The notes under the pieces were generated by a model that made no database searches, was not told the origin of the DNA, and was given only the letters and a program-made list of their open reading frames with translations. Below, in pieces: positions 39,654 to 49,861 of a stretch of DNA of 64,000 nucleotides. The stretch is from assembly GCF_003121985.1 (NCBI RefSeq), contig NZ_QEWP01000001.1, positions 558,001 through 622,000 of the forward strand. The letters run 5' to 3'. How positions within the stretch are numbered: position 1 is the stretch's first letter; every line of letters begins with the position of its first letter. The stretch is from Marinilabilia rubra (lineage in GTDB: Bacteria; Bacteroidota; Bacteroidia; Bacteroidales; Marinilabiliaceae). The translations under genes and the position numbers were made by a program.

Positions 39654-42600
39654 ATGCAGAAAAGAGTTTTTTTATTAACGATGGTCATGTTGCTATTTTA
39701 TTCGGTAATGTGGTCACAAACGCAAATGGTTTCCGGAACTGTTTATGATGATACCGGGGCTCCACTGCCTGGTGCTTCAGTTATTGTAAAAGGATCTCGG
39801 GAAACCCAGTTGGTTGGTACAATTACTGACATGGATGGTAGGTATAGCTTAGCCGTTGATGATGGTGATGTTTTGGTGTTTTCTTTTATAGGGTTTGAAA
39901 AGCAGGAAGTGCCTGTTCAGGGGAAAGAGGCTATAAATGTTACACTTCAATCTTCTGCAGCCATGTTGGAGGATGTCGTGGTGGTAGGTTATGGTATTCA
40001 GAAAAAAGCTTCTGTTGTTGGTTCAATTTCCCAGGTTGATGGGGAAGACCTTTTAGAGGTAGGAAGTCCGACCAATATATCGCAGGCAATTCAAGGACTC
40101 ATGCCCGGGGTTATTTCCATGAGTGAAACAGGAAAACCGGGAGCAGACCAGGCAAATATTCTTATTCGGGGAAAAGCCAGTTGGCAGGAGACTGATCCGC
40201 TTGTTTTGGTTGACGGAATTGAGCGTGATATGAATGATGTGGATCCAAATGAGATTGAGAATATTTCAGTTTTGAAAGATGCCTCTGCTACTGCAGTGTA
40301 TGGAGCCAAAGGTGCTAATGGAGTAATACTCATTACTACCAAGCGAGGAAAAGAAGCAGCCCCTGAAATTAATTTTTCAGCAAATTTCGGGTTCAAATTA
40401 CCTTCGGCACGTCCTGAATTTTCTGATTACCCTACAGCGCTGGAGATGCGGAATGAGTCGTTGATGAACGATCAGCGTTACAGTGAGCTTATTCCCCAAT
40501 CCATCATTGAGGAGTGGAGAGAAAATCTTGATCAGGCCGGCCCTTATAATGATTATTTCCCCAATGTGAATTGGTGGGACCAAATTGTTGATGACGCAGG
40601 ATATCAGCAACAGTATAATATTAATGTCCGTGGAGGAACAAAGTTTGTAAAATATTTTGCTTCGCTTGGTTACCTTAATGACGGGGATATTTTTAAAACC
40701 AAAGAAAATGATCTTTTTGATCCATCTTTTTACTACGAGCGTTATAACTGGAGATCGAATTTCGACTTTGATATAACCGAAACAACCCGTTTGTCGGCAA
40801 ATGTTTCCGGATCTCTGGCATACCGAAACCAACCCGGGTATCGCATTAACGATGGTGATGTCAGCGAAGATGGTTGGGGACAGGCCCAGTTTTTTGAACA
40901 ATTATATACCGCCGGGCAAAATGAGTTCCCTGTTAAATGGTCGGATGGTGAGTGGGGTGTTTCTCCCGAGGGAGGTGGTAACCTGCTTATGGATTTTGAT
41001 AAGGGACAGAGAAGCTATAGATACTACAAAGGATTTCTTGATTTCTTGTTGGATCAGAAACTCGATTTTATTATTGAAGGGTTGACTTTTAACGGGAAAT
41101 TAAGTTACAATTCACGAACTGCATATTCGTCCAGGATTCAGAGGTATCAGGGAGGAAATTTTGGCGATAGCTTTCCCGTAAGATATAGCCGGGAATGGGA
41201 TTATACCAATCCAAACCCGGATGGAACTTATCCTTTGATCAATGAAGTGCGCTGGCCTGATGCAAATGCCCAAAACCCTCCACCTTCGGCAGATTATGAT
41301 ATTCTGATGAATAAAGGATTCACCAAGAGCCTTTATTATGAATTGGCCTTGAATTACAGTCAAAGTTTTGGCAATCACAATGTTTCAGCTCTGGCTCTAT
41401 TTAGCAGAAGAGAAGATGAAGGGTTGGCCAATAATTCTAGTAACAACATACAAATCCCCTCCAGGAGGGAGGATTATGTAGGGCGTATCACCTACAACTG
41501 GAAGGAGCGGTATCTCATGGAATTAAACGGAGCTTATAATGGTTCTGAAAAATTCGCACGAGGTCAACGATTTGGTTTTTTCCCTTCCCTGTCTGCGGGG
41601 TGGAGGATTTCCGAAGAACCTTTTATTCAGGAAAGACTTGGTTCTTTTCTTGAAAATTTAAAAGTCAGGTATTCTTACGGGCAATCAGGTTATGACAATG
41701 TTCCCGGAAATCGGTTTGCATATATACAAACCTACAATTCGGCCGGCAATTTGGTTTTCGGATTTGACAACCCTGTGCCTTTTGGGCCACGGTATGTTGA
41801 AGGAGATGCTGCCAACCCCAATGCTACCTGGGAAACGGCCACCAAACAAAATTTTGGTGTTGAGATGAACCTGTGGGGTAAGCTTAATTTTACCATGGAT
41901 GTTTTTAAGGAGCGCCGAACGGGGATTCTCATGAATGTTTGGTCGCCTTTGTGGCTGGGTGTTTCTGAACCATCCGGAAATATTGGGGAAACCAAAAATC
42001 AGGGTGTTGAATTTGAACTTGGGTGGAGAGAGAAGATCGGAGCCAATTTTAATTATTGGGTGAAAGGAAATGTTTCTTTCAATGAGAACCGGATTGTATA
42101 CCGTAATGATGGTGCCAATGTTGAACCTCACCTTAGAGAAGCTGGAAAGCCCATCGATTGGCAGTCGCGTTACCTTGTACATGATTACTACCAGGATCTG
42201 GATGATGTCTTTAATTATGCCATTCCTGGTAATCGTGATCTTCAGAGTGGGATAATACCTGGTGATTTTATGTTTGTTGATTATAATGGTGACGGTGTCA
42301 TTGATCAAAACGATCAGGTTGTTATGGAAGAAGTTACCCATCCGCTTCATACCTATGCATTGTCGTTTGGGTTTAAATACAAGAATTTATCAATGAATGC
42401 CCGGTTTTATGGAGTGTCTGATATTTCAAAAAATGTGGACGGAGTCATTCTTTATGACCTATGGGATGCAGAAAAAGGTATTATTAAAGCAGGACCAGAG
42501 GTTTTGGGGCGCTGGACTCCTGAAAATGCTGATAATGCGGTCAAGCCTGTGTTGCACGCGAGTAGTTCATACGGAGATTACAGCAAAAGAAACAGCAGTT

Positions 42601-42824
42601 ATGGATTTCGTGATCACTCCTATGTTCGTCTGAAAAATGTTGAAATCAATTATACATTTCAAAATCTTGGAGTATTCGGATTGAGCAGGCTTCAGGTTTA
42701 TGCCAACGGTGACAATCTTTGGACCATTACCGATCTGGATGACAGAATGGACCCCGAAACAGGGGGAGCTGGTGTTTATCCAATTGTGAAAAGATATAAC
42801 CTCGGATTCAGAGCCAGGTTTTAA
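39654..42824 (+). CDS. SusC-like TonB-dependent outer-membrane transporter
   Basis: 1056 residues. Signal peptide (1-22, '...YSVMWSQ'). Carboxypeptidase-regulatory-like beta-sandwich (~25-105, 'VSGTVYDDTGAPLPGASV'). TonB-box/linker 'LEDVVVVGYG'. Plug domain (~115-235, 'PLVLVDGIERD', 'ASATAVYGAKGANGVILITT'). A 22-stranded barrel to the C-terminus ends 'YNLGFRARF'. Imports oligosaccharides too large for porins, with the SusD partner encoded next. First gene of the SusCD operon facing away from the HTCS. The length is normal. Confidence 0.95.
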   Translation: MQKRVFLLTMVMLLFYSVMWSQTQMVSGTVYDDTGAPLPGASVIVKGSRETQLVGTITDMDGRYSLAVDDGDVLVFSFIGFEKQEVPVQGKEAINVTLQSSAAMLEDVVVVGYGIQKKASVVGSISQVDGEDLLEVGSPTNISQAIQGLMPGVISMSETGKPGADQANILIRGKASWQETDPLVLVDGIERDMNDVDPNEIENISVLKDASATAVYGAKGANGVILITTKRGKEAAPEINFSANFGFKLPSARPEFSDYPTALEMRNESLMNDQRYSELIPQSIIEEWRENLDQAGPYNDYFPNVNWWDQIVDDAGYQQQYNINVRGGTKFVKYFASLGYLNDGDIFKTKENDLFDPSFYYERYNWRSNFDFDITETTRLSANVSGSLAYRNQPGYRINDGDVSEDGWGQAQFFEQLYTAGQNEFPVKWSDGEWGVSPEGGGNLLMDFDKGQRSYRYYKGFLDFLLDQKLDFIIEGLTFNGKLSYNSRTAYSSRIQRYQGGNFGDSFPVRYSREWDYTNPNPDGTYPLINEVRWPDANAQNPPPSADYDILMNKGFTKSLYYELALNYSQSFGNHNVSALALFSRREDEGLANNSSNNIQIPSRREDYVGRITYNWKERYLMELNGAYNGSEKFARGQRFGFFPSLSAGWRISEEPFIQERLGSFLENLKVRYSYGQSGYDNVPGNRFAYIQTYNSAGNLVFGFDNPVPFGPRYVEGDAANPNATWETATKQNFGVEMNLWGKLNFTMDVFKERRTGILMNVWSPLWLGVSEPSGNIGETKNQGVEFELGWREKIGANFNYWVKGNVSFNENRIVYRNDGANVEPHLREAGKPIDWQSRYLVHDYYQDLDDVFNYAIPGNRDLQSGIIPGDFMFVDYNGDGVIDQNDQVVMEEVTHPLHTYALSFGFKYKNLSMNARFYGVSDISKNVDGVILYDLWDAEKGIIKAGPEVLGRWTPENADNAVKPVLHASSSYGDYSKRNSSYGFRDHSYVRLKNVEINYTFQNLGVFGLSRLQVYANGDNLWTITDLDDRMDPETGGAGVYPIVKRYNLGFRARF

Positions 42825-42982
42825 TTCAACAGGAAATGAAATAAACCCAAATTTTTAAAAATAAAGAAGCATAAACCAATAATATGAAACGAACATGAAT
42901 TTTGGATTGCCAAATTCTAAAAAAGGCATATACAATATTCATCGTGAGTTCCATACGACAATAAAAAACAAATTTTATACGT

Positions 42983-44833
42983 ATGAAAAAGATTAGTATA
43001 ATTCTCCTGATAATAGTGGGGTTTCTTGCTTCCTGCGAGGATTACCTCGAGTTGTCTCCGGACATGGGAATGGAGGAGTCAACTGTCTTCAACGACTTTA
43101 ATTCTGTGCGGGGTTATCTTGACAATGGATATCACTTACTTTTTGATTATACAAGGTGGAATGCCCAGAAACTCCAGCGAACCAACATTGCTGCTCTTTC
43201 TGATGAAGCAGCGAGTACTTACGATTGGTCACCAATTCGAACTGCATTAAATACAGGTGATTGGTATAGAAAGGCCTGGCCATCTGAAGTTGGTTACGGA
43301 GGTGGTGATATAGGAAGTTTAAAGGGAAATGTTATACCAAACTCGTTTAGAGCCCTTCGTGTAATGAATAAGATTATCAATAAACTCCCTAATGTATCCG
43401 GATTAAGCGAAGACCAGAAAGATGAGATTCTTGGTCAGGCCTATTTTCTGAGGGCTTGGCACTATTTCGAGATACTAAAGCGATGGGGAGGGCTCCCTAT
43501 TTATGATAAGGTCTATGCGCCTGACAGTGATCTTGATTTAACGCGTAAGACTTACAAGGAATCGACAGAATGGATGCTCACTGATCTGGACAAAGCTATT
43601 GAGATGTTACCTGATCGATGGCCTGAAGATCAAGTTGGAAGAGCTACTAAGGTTTCGGCAATGGCACTTAAGTCAATGGCCACTCTTTACGGTGCCAGCC
43701 CTTTAATGCAAAATGGACTAAATTCTATCACTCAGCAGGATTATGATCAGGAGTGGTGTAAAGATGCCGCCCGGTATGCACATGAAGTGATAACTTATAT
43801 TGATTCCAATTTGCCTGAAAAACGCATGAAAGGATCCGACCTGGGATCAGGAGCCAGTCAGGAAGAAAGAGATTCTGCCTACAGGCATGTTTTTTATCAC
43901 TCTCCTGAGTTTGTGAGCAGTGAAGCACTTTGGGCCAATAATTCTGGAGGAATGGATCGAGAACTTGATATGGCCATCCATTTTTACAATAGTCGTTTTA
44001 CCAATCGTGCAGGTAACTATGGATGGGCTATAACGACTCCTTCTCAAAATTTGGTTGATAAATTTGAAGTCATTAATCCCGATGACGGGAAGGCCTATCC
44101 AATAGACCATCCACAATCAGGATACTCATTAGATGATCCTTATTCAAACCGGGATCCCCGTTTTTATAACAATATTCTTTATCCCGGTGGTCAATGGGGG
44201 TTTGGTGAACAAAACGAACCCTGGTATCTGGAACCCTGGGAGGGGGGTGCAGATTATGCTACAGACTGGTCGCGTACTGTCCCAACCGGGTATATGTGTG
44301 TGAAGTGGTTGTGGCCGGAAGCAAAATTCAGAAGACCAAATTTTGAGGATTACAATTACAGTGCTTCTTATATTCGTACTACACAGGTTTATCTGGACTA
44401 TGCCGAAGCCATGAATGAAGCTTATGGGCCAAACAATGCAGGCCCTCATTCTATGACTGCAGTTGAGGCTGTTAATATAGTCCGTGAGAGGGTTGGAATG
44501 CCTCCGGTTCTTCAGGAACTTGCCAGTTCTAAAGAAACTTTCAGAAGCCGTATACGGGACGAACGTGCAGTTGAATTAATGTACGAGAATCATCGGTGGT
44601 TTGACATTCGCCGGTGGATGATCGCTGAAAGCGTTTTGAGCGAGGGTATCATGGGTATGCATGTTGAGGATTTGACTCCGGGGGAAGACGATGTTTCGAA
44701 GAAAGAGTTTCGTTTTGATGTCAGACCTGTCGATACGGAAACCCGGGTGTTTGAAACAAAACATTACTGGTATCCAATTGCTGCCGATCATACTGATCAG
44801 TTGATGGAATTTGAACAAAATCCAGGATGGTAG
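42983..44833 (+). CDS. SusD-like glycan-binding lipoprotein
   Basis: 616 residues. Lipobox 'GFLASCED' (C18) places it on the cell surface. A SusD/RagB fold with helical TPR-like repeats: 'AYFLRAWHYFEILKRWGGLPI' in the N-terminal half and 'ERAVELMYENHRWFDIRRWM'-type end of the family (seen as 'RDERAVELMYENHRWFDIRR'). It forms a lid on the SusC encoded 158 bp upstream and delivers glycan to it. The surface loops that determine ligand choice cannot be read from sequence alone. Confidence 0.95.
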   Translation: MKKISIILLIIVGFLASCEDYLELSPDMGMEESTVFNDFNSVRGYLDNGYHLLFDYTRWNAQKLQRTNIAALSDEAASTYDWSPIRTALNTGDWYRKAWPSEVGYGGGDIGSLKGNVIPNSFRALRVMNKIINKLPNVSGLSEDQKDEILGQAYFLRAWHYFEILKRWGGLPIYDKVYAPDSDLDLTRKTYKESTEWMLTDLDKAIEMLPDRWPEDQVGRATKVSAMALKSMATLYGASPLMQNGLNSITQQDYDQEWCKDAARYAHEVITYIDSNLPEKRMKGSDLGSGASQEERDSAYRHVFYHSPEFVSSEALWANNSGGMDRELDMAIHFYNSRFTNRAGNYGWAITTPSQNLVDKFEVINPDDGKAYPIDHPQSGYSLDDPYSNRDPRFYNNILYPGGQWGFGEQNEPWYLEPWEGGADYATDWSRTVPTGYMCVKWLWPEAKFRRPNFEDYNYSASYIRTTQVYLDYAEAMNEAYGPNNAGPHSMTAVEAVNIVRERVGMPPVLQELASSKETFRSRIRDERAVELMYENHRWFDIRRWMIAESVLSEGIMGMHVEDLTPGEDDVSKKEFRFDVRPVDTETRVFETKHYWYPIAADHTDQLMEFEQNPGW

Positions 44834-44966
44834 AATGATTAAAACGGATATAAATAGTTTCTTTTCGAAAATGGCAGCTTTTGCTTTTGGGATATTTCCG
44901 GTGTCGGGAATGAAGGAGAGAAATTCAGATCCATCAGATTAATAATTAAATTTTACTGTGGAAAAT

Positions 44967-47900
44967 ATGAAACAAGATAATTTTAAAAAACAACTGGTTA
45001 TATACCTGGCCATCATTTTTCTCTTTAATGCAGGCCTTTTATTCGCACAGGAAGGCGGGGGGACTCAAGATGCCGGGACAGAGTTTGAGCTTAGACTTGA
45101 AAACAGCGACGGAGCACCTGTAACCAATGCCATGGTATATGGTAATGAAGGGTCACTGGTTTTTTTCCCCGATAACGATGGGCGTGTAAAGGTTGCTGTG
45201 GAACAGGGGTCTGTTTTGTTGATTGAAGGCAGTGGATGGGCATCCACTGAGATTGATCTGAGCAAAGATAAAATACCCTCTGTAGTCGTATTGGAAAAGG
45301 CGGCTGTTTATTTAGATAAAAATGAAACCCTGGGTCTTCCTATGGGTATGGAAGTGAGCAGGCGCAATAATACCGGGGCTATCAGTAAAGTGGACGTGGA
45401 AAAACTGAAACATTATCCGGATCCTTTATTGTCTAATACCATGCAGGGGCTTGGATTAGGATTGACAGTGGTGATGAATGCCGGCGGAATGAATAATAAT
45501 CCCGCAGCGCTCTATTTGAGAGGTCTTCCCCGAATGAGTGGTAACGAAGTTTTAACCATTGTTGATGGAATTGAGCGGCCTATTAATGATTTGATCCCTG
45601 AAGAAATAGAATCGATTGAATTGTTAAAAGATGCTACTTCAAAAATTGCCTACGGTTCCAGGGCTGCGAACGGAATTTTGATGATTACGACTCGCAGAGG
45701 TGAAGCCAATAGACGGGTAATTAAAGCAAGTGCTGATTATGGTATTGGCCAGGCGACCAGATTGCCTGATTTTATTAATTCCTATGATTATTCAAGGTTG
45801 TATAATGAAGCCAGACTAAATGACGGGTTAACACCTCTTTATTCTGAGGAAGACATTGAGGGGTATAAAAATAGTTCCGGACCTAATGATTTCAGATACC
45901 CGGATGTGGATTACCATGACTATTTCCTGAAAAGTTATACCAACTACTCAAAGTTTACCACTGAGTTTTCGGGTGGAAATAAAGGTGCACGCTATGCTGC
46001 TGTTGGCGGGTTTCTTCAATCCAAAGGTCTTGAAGCCGAGGGGCGGACCCCAACCAATACTCGTTTCAATTTCCGGGGTAATCTGGATGTTAAAATTAAT
46101 GAAATGATATCAGGAAATATGGGGGTTGCTGTTGTGGTTGATAATCGGGAGAGGGCATCACTTAATCATTCTGAGGTGTTCTCTGCCTTGAGTTCTCACA
46201 GACCAAATGAATACCCGGTAATCATAGACGAGGGGATTATGCCCAAAGATTCACTTGGCACCCCTGCCCTTGGTACCAGTTTTGATAAAAGCAATAACCT
46301 TTACGGTGACCTTAAATACGGGGGCTATAATAAAGCACAATACATTAGTGGACAGACTAACTTTGGGTTGGATTTTGACTTGGGTTCGGTTGTTGAAGGG
46401 CTTGAAGCTAATGCCTATGTGACTTTCGACAATTATTTTTTCGGTTCTGAAGTTCAAAACAAGTCTGCTGCTACCTATGCAAGGCGATTTATTCAAACTC
46501 CGGAAGGTGAAGATTCCATTGCACTTTTTGAACTTAATCGTGCCAATTACAATGACGATATTGAGTTAGCTTCGAATGAGAATTACAGGAATGCCGGGTA
46601 CTTTGGAGGGTTTAGTTATAACAACTCTTTTGGTGTTCATGAACTGGATATGGACCTGGGATATTTTTTCTTCCAGCGTGAAGTAAAAGGAATCGATCAG
46701 GACCTTAAAACAGCCAATACTTATTTCCGCACCAATTATGCCTTTGATAACAGATACGTTGCCGAACTGGGGCTTTCCTATATGGGCAGCGATAAGTTTG
46801 ACGAAGGCAACAGGTATGAATTATTTCCTGCGGCCGGACTTGGATGGGTTGTTTCGGAGGAAGATTTTATGGCCGGTAATAACATTTTTGACTACCTGAA
46901 GCTTAAGGCGAGTGCAGGAATCCTGGGATACGATGCTTCAACCCCCCACTATTTGTATGAAAAGCGATGGGAAGACACCGGAAATGTTTCTTTTGGAGAA
47001 CAAAATAATAATAACCAGGGGAAAGTTTCTTTTGGTCAGGAAGCCAGTCCCGGACTGGACTGGGAGAAGTCACGCGAAATAAACGTAGGGCTGGAAGGTG
47101 TTGGGTTCAATTACAAGTTGATGTTCGAGCTTAACTATTTTAATGAATTGCGTTATGATATAATTCAATATGCAAGTGCTGAATATCCCGAATTGTATGG
47201 AAAGTGGTATCCGTACAAGAATATTGGTGAAGTTAAAAACCAGGGTATTGAGTTACAGGTAAACTGGCAGGATCAGATTGAGGCGTTTTCATATAGCATT
47301 GGTGCAAACGTACTTTGGTCCAAAAATGAAATCATTGAACAAAACGAGGTGGACCATCCTGACCAATATTTGAGAACTACAGGAGAATCCACGGACGCCA
47401 TGTATGGATATGTTTCGGAAGGCCTTTTCGGAAAAGGTGTTGATATTGACGGTCATCCACATCAGGCCTTTGGTGATTACCAGGATGGAGATATTGCCTA
47501 CAAAGATCTGAACAATGACGGTATCATTGATAATCGCGATCAGAAAATGCTGGGCAATAGTTTTCCGCGTACCTCACTGGGCCTTGATATTTCTCTCAAA
47601 TACAAAGGATGGGGACTTTATGCTCTCGGTACAGCAAGTTTGGGTATGAGCAGCTGGTTGAATAATTCTTACTATTGGATGAACGGTGAAGGGAAGTATT
47701 CTTCCATGGCGATGGATCGCTATCATTCCGCAAATAATCCTGGAGGTAATTATCCAAGACTTACCACCACTTCGGGAAGTAACAATTACAGGAATTCTGA
47801 TTTCTGGATGGAGAACACCAGCTTTTTCCGGCTTAAAAACCTGGAGTTAAGCTACACCTTCAATAATCGGAACATGTCTGCATTGGCCAGAAAAGTAAAG

Positions 47901-48032
47901 ATTTATGCCAGAGGATCTAATTTGTTGGTAGTGTCTGAAGTTGACGATCTGGATCCTGAAGCACTCAATGCAGGGGTTAATAACTATCCTGTTTTGTCCT
48001 TTATTACAGGAGGAATTTCAGTTTCATTTTAA
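44967..48032 (+). CDS. second SusC-like TonB-dependent transporter
   Basis: 1021 residues from ATG 44967; an in-frame GTG at 44958 would add three residues. Signal peptide (1-28, '...NAGLLFAQ'). The N-terminal beta domain (~35-105) is divergent and lacks the usual 'G.V.D..G.PL.GA' pattern. Plug domain with 'VLTIVDGIERPIND' and 'ATSKIAYGSRAANGILMITT', then the barrel. It is only distantly similar to the first SusC, so it is not a recent duplicate. Its own SusD follows 12 bp later. A second transport pair implies two fragment types or a two-stage uptake. Confidence 0.94.
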   Translation: MKQDNFKKQLVIYLAIIFLFNAGLLFAQEGGGTQDAGTEFELRLENSDGAPVTNAMVYGNEGSLVFFPDNDGRVKVAVEQGSVLLIEGSGWASTEIDLSKDKIPSVVVLEKAAVYLDKNETLGLPMGMEVSRRNNTGAISKVDVEKLKHYPDPLLSNTMQGLGLGLTVVMNAGGMNNNPAALYLRGLPRMSGNEVLTIVDGIERPINDLIPEEIESIELLKDATSKIAYGSRAANGILMITTRRGEANRRVIKASADYGIGQATRLPDFINSYDYSRLYNEARLNDGLTPLYSEEDIEGYKNSSGPNDFRYPDVDYHDYFLKSYTNYSKFTTEFSGGNKGARYAAVGGFLQSKGLEAEGRTPTNTRFNFRGNLDVKINEMISGNMGVAVVVDNRERASLNHSEVFSALSSHRPNEYPVIIDEGIMPKDSLGTPALGTSFDKSNNLYGDLKYGGYNKAQYISGQTNFGLDFDLGSVVEGLEANAYVTFDNYFFGSEVQNKSAATYARRFIQTPEGEDSIALFELNRANYNDDIELASNENYRNAGYFGGFSYNNSFGVHELDMDLGYFFFQREVKGIDQDLKTANTYFRTNYAFDNRYVAELGLSYMGSDKFDEGNRYELFPAAGLGWVVSEEDFMAGNNIFDYLKLKASAGILGYDASTPHYLYEKRWEDTGNVSFGEQNNNNQGKVSFGQEASPGLDWEKSREINVGLEGVGFNYKLMFELNYFNELRYDIIQYASAEYPELYGKWYPYKNIGEVKNQGIELQVNWQDQIEAFSYSIGANVLWSKNEIIEQNEVDHPDQYLRTTGESTDAMYGYVSEGLFGKGVDIDGHPHQAFGDYQDGDIAYKDLNNDGIIDNRDQKMLGNSFPRTSLGLDISLKYKGWGLYALGTASLGMSSWLNNSYYWMNGEGKYSSMAMDRYHSANNPGGNYPRLTTTSGSNNYRNSDFWMENTSFFRLKNLELSYTFNNRNMSALARKVKIYARGSNLLVVSEVDDLDPEALNAGVNNYPVLSFITGGISVSF

Positions 48033-48044
48033 AAAGAAAAAATT

Positions 48045-49841
48045 ATGAGAATTAAACAGATATTTTCAGTGCTTTTGCTTGCGTTTGTTGTTTTGGGATG
48101 TGAAGATCAACTTGATCCCAAAATTGACAATACGTTTGGGGATGAATATACCTGGTCACATCCGGAGAAAGCACAGGGAGTTTTGATGAACGCTTACGCA
48201 ACAATTCCACAAATGTGGGATAACTGGGGAGGCAATAACTTCCTGGATGTAGCTACCGATGATGCCGTGACCAACGATTATAATTCAAGTCTTTATGATT
48301 TGGTTCATGGGGGAATGACTCATCAAAACAACCCTCTCTCAAACTGGGAAACAGCCTATAATCAGTTCCGGAACATCCATATGTTTTTGGAAAACGGATT
48401 AGGAGATAATATTACTTATATTCTGAGTGATTCTGCTCGTAATGTTACCGTTAAGGAACGTTTAAGAGGCGAGGCCTATTTTCTTCGCGCATGGTGGGGA
48501 ATGGAACTGCTTCGCAGGTATGGTGGAGTGGCAGACGACGGTGAAGCCTTGGGGTATATAATCGTGAAACGAGACCTTGGCGAGGATGACCTTGAGGAAA
48601 TGAAAAGCCGGGGAAGGGATACTTATGAGGCTTGCGTCCGGCAAATCATAAGTGATTGTGATACTGCGATAAAATATTTGCCTTTGGAATTTACCGGTGG
48701 TGATCCGGATATTGGTGAAAGTCATATAGGACGTGGCTCCGGGAAAGCTGCCTGGGCGCTGAAATCAAGGGTTGCTGTGATGGGTGCCAGTCCGGCGTTT
48801 CAACCGGAAGGTAGTTATGCTGTTTCAGCAGATTCCATAATGAGGAAATGGGAACGTGCTGCCAAATTATCTTTCCAGGCCATTGAAGAAGGTCAAATGG
48901 GCGGTTATGCTACTTTAGAAGAACACCATTTTAATGATGTTGGAAATACTCCGGATGAGTTTCTATTCAGACAATATTTCAATAACCGATGGATGGAGAA
49001 CCGGAATTTTCCACCCTATTTCTTCGGACAGGGGTTTACCAATCCTTCTCAGAATTTGGTAGATGCCTTTCCTGATGCCGAGGGGTATCCCATTTCACAT
49101 CCGGATTCTGATTATGATCCACAAGCTCCTTATCAGGCAAGAGATCCTCGTTTAGACCTTACGGTCTATTATAACGGGCGTATGTTTGGTGACCGTGAGC
49201 TCGAAATTTATTATGATGTGGAGAATGATACAGAAGGCCGCGACGCACCAGGGTTTGAGTATAATACCACCCGCACGGGGTATTATCTCAGGAAATGGCT
49301 TTCGCAGAAATATGAGATGTTAAAGCCCAATGAAGAACAGAACGACCGTCATATGCATGCATTACTTAGACGGGGAGAGGTTTATTTCAATCTTGCTGAG
49401 GCTCTGAATGAACTGGTTGGTCCGGCCACCACCTTCGCTGACGCTGGTTCTTACACTGCAGAAAGTATTATTCGCGAGGCCAGGAGTCAGGCTATCGGGA
49501 TTAATGATGATCCCTATCTGGATGAAGTAACAGCTGAAGGGAAAGATGCTTTCCGTTCTTTGCTTCAAAATGAAAAAAGGCTGGAATTCGCATTTGAGAA
49601 TATGCGGTATTTCGACATGAGAAGGTGGATGTTGCCACTGGATGAACCTGTTCGAGGATGTGAAGTTGAAAAGACTTCCGATGGTTTTGTCTATAAGGGG
49701 ACTGATCCTTCCGCAGTCAATGAAAGTATTATTGTTGAAGAAAGACTACTGGATGATCCAAAATACTATTATTCGCCTCTGCCATACTCAGAATTGGTCA
49801 AAAATATGGACATGAAGGATAATAAGGGTTGGAGTTTTTGA
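48045..49841 (+). CDS. second SusD-like glycan-binding lipoprotein
   Basis: 598 residues. Lipobox 'FVVLGCED' (C19). SusD/RagB fold: 'EAYFLRAWWGMELLRRYGGV', 'HALLRRGEVYFNLAEALNEL' and 'NEKRLEFAFENMRYFDMRRW'. It pairs with the SusC 12 bp upstream. It is 20 bp before the DUF1735-like lipoprotein gene, so the three form one tightly packed transcription unit. Likely located on the outer surface as the lid of its transporter. Confidence 0.95.
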   Translation: MRIKQIFSVLLLAFVVLGCEDQLDPKIDNTFGDEYTWSHPEKAQGVLMNAYATIPQMWDNWGGNNFLDVATDDAVTNDYNSSLYDLVHGGMTHQNNPLSNWETAYNQFRNIHMFLENGLGDNITYILSDSARNVTVKERLRGEAYFLRAWWGMELLRRYGGVADDGEALGYIIVKRDLGEDDLEEMKSRGRDTYEACVRQIISDCDTAIKYLPLEFTGGDPDIGESHIGRGSGKAAWALKSRVAVMGASPAFQPEGSYAVSADSIMRKWERAAKLSFQAIEEGQMGGYATLEEHHFNDVGNTPDEFLFRQYFNNRWMENRNFPPYFFGQGFTNPSQNLVDAFPDAEGYPISHPDSDYDPQAPYQARDPRLDLTVYYNGRMFGDRELEIYYDVENDTEGRDAPGFEYNTTRTGYYLRKWLSQKYEMLKPNEEQNDRHMHALLRRGEVYFNLAEALNELVGPATTFADAGSYTAESIIREARSQAIGINDDPYLDEVTAEGKDAFRSLLQNEKRLEFAFENMRYFDMRRWMLPLDEPVRGCEVEKTSDGFVYKGTDPSAVNESIIVEERLLDDPKYYYSPLPYSELVKNMDMKDNKGWSF

Positions 49842-49861
49842 AAAACTAAAAAAAGGAAATT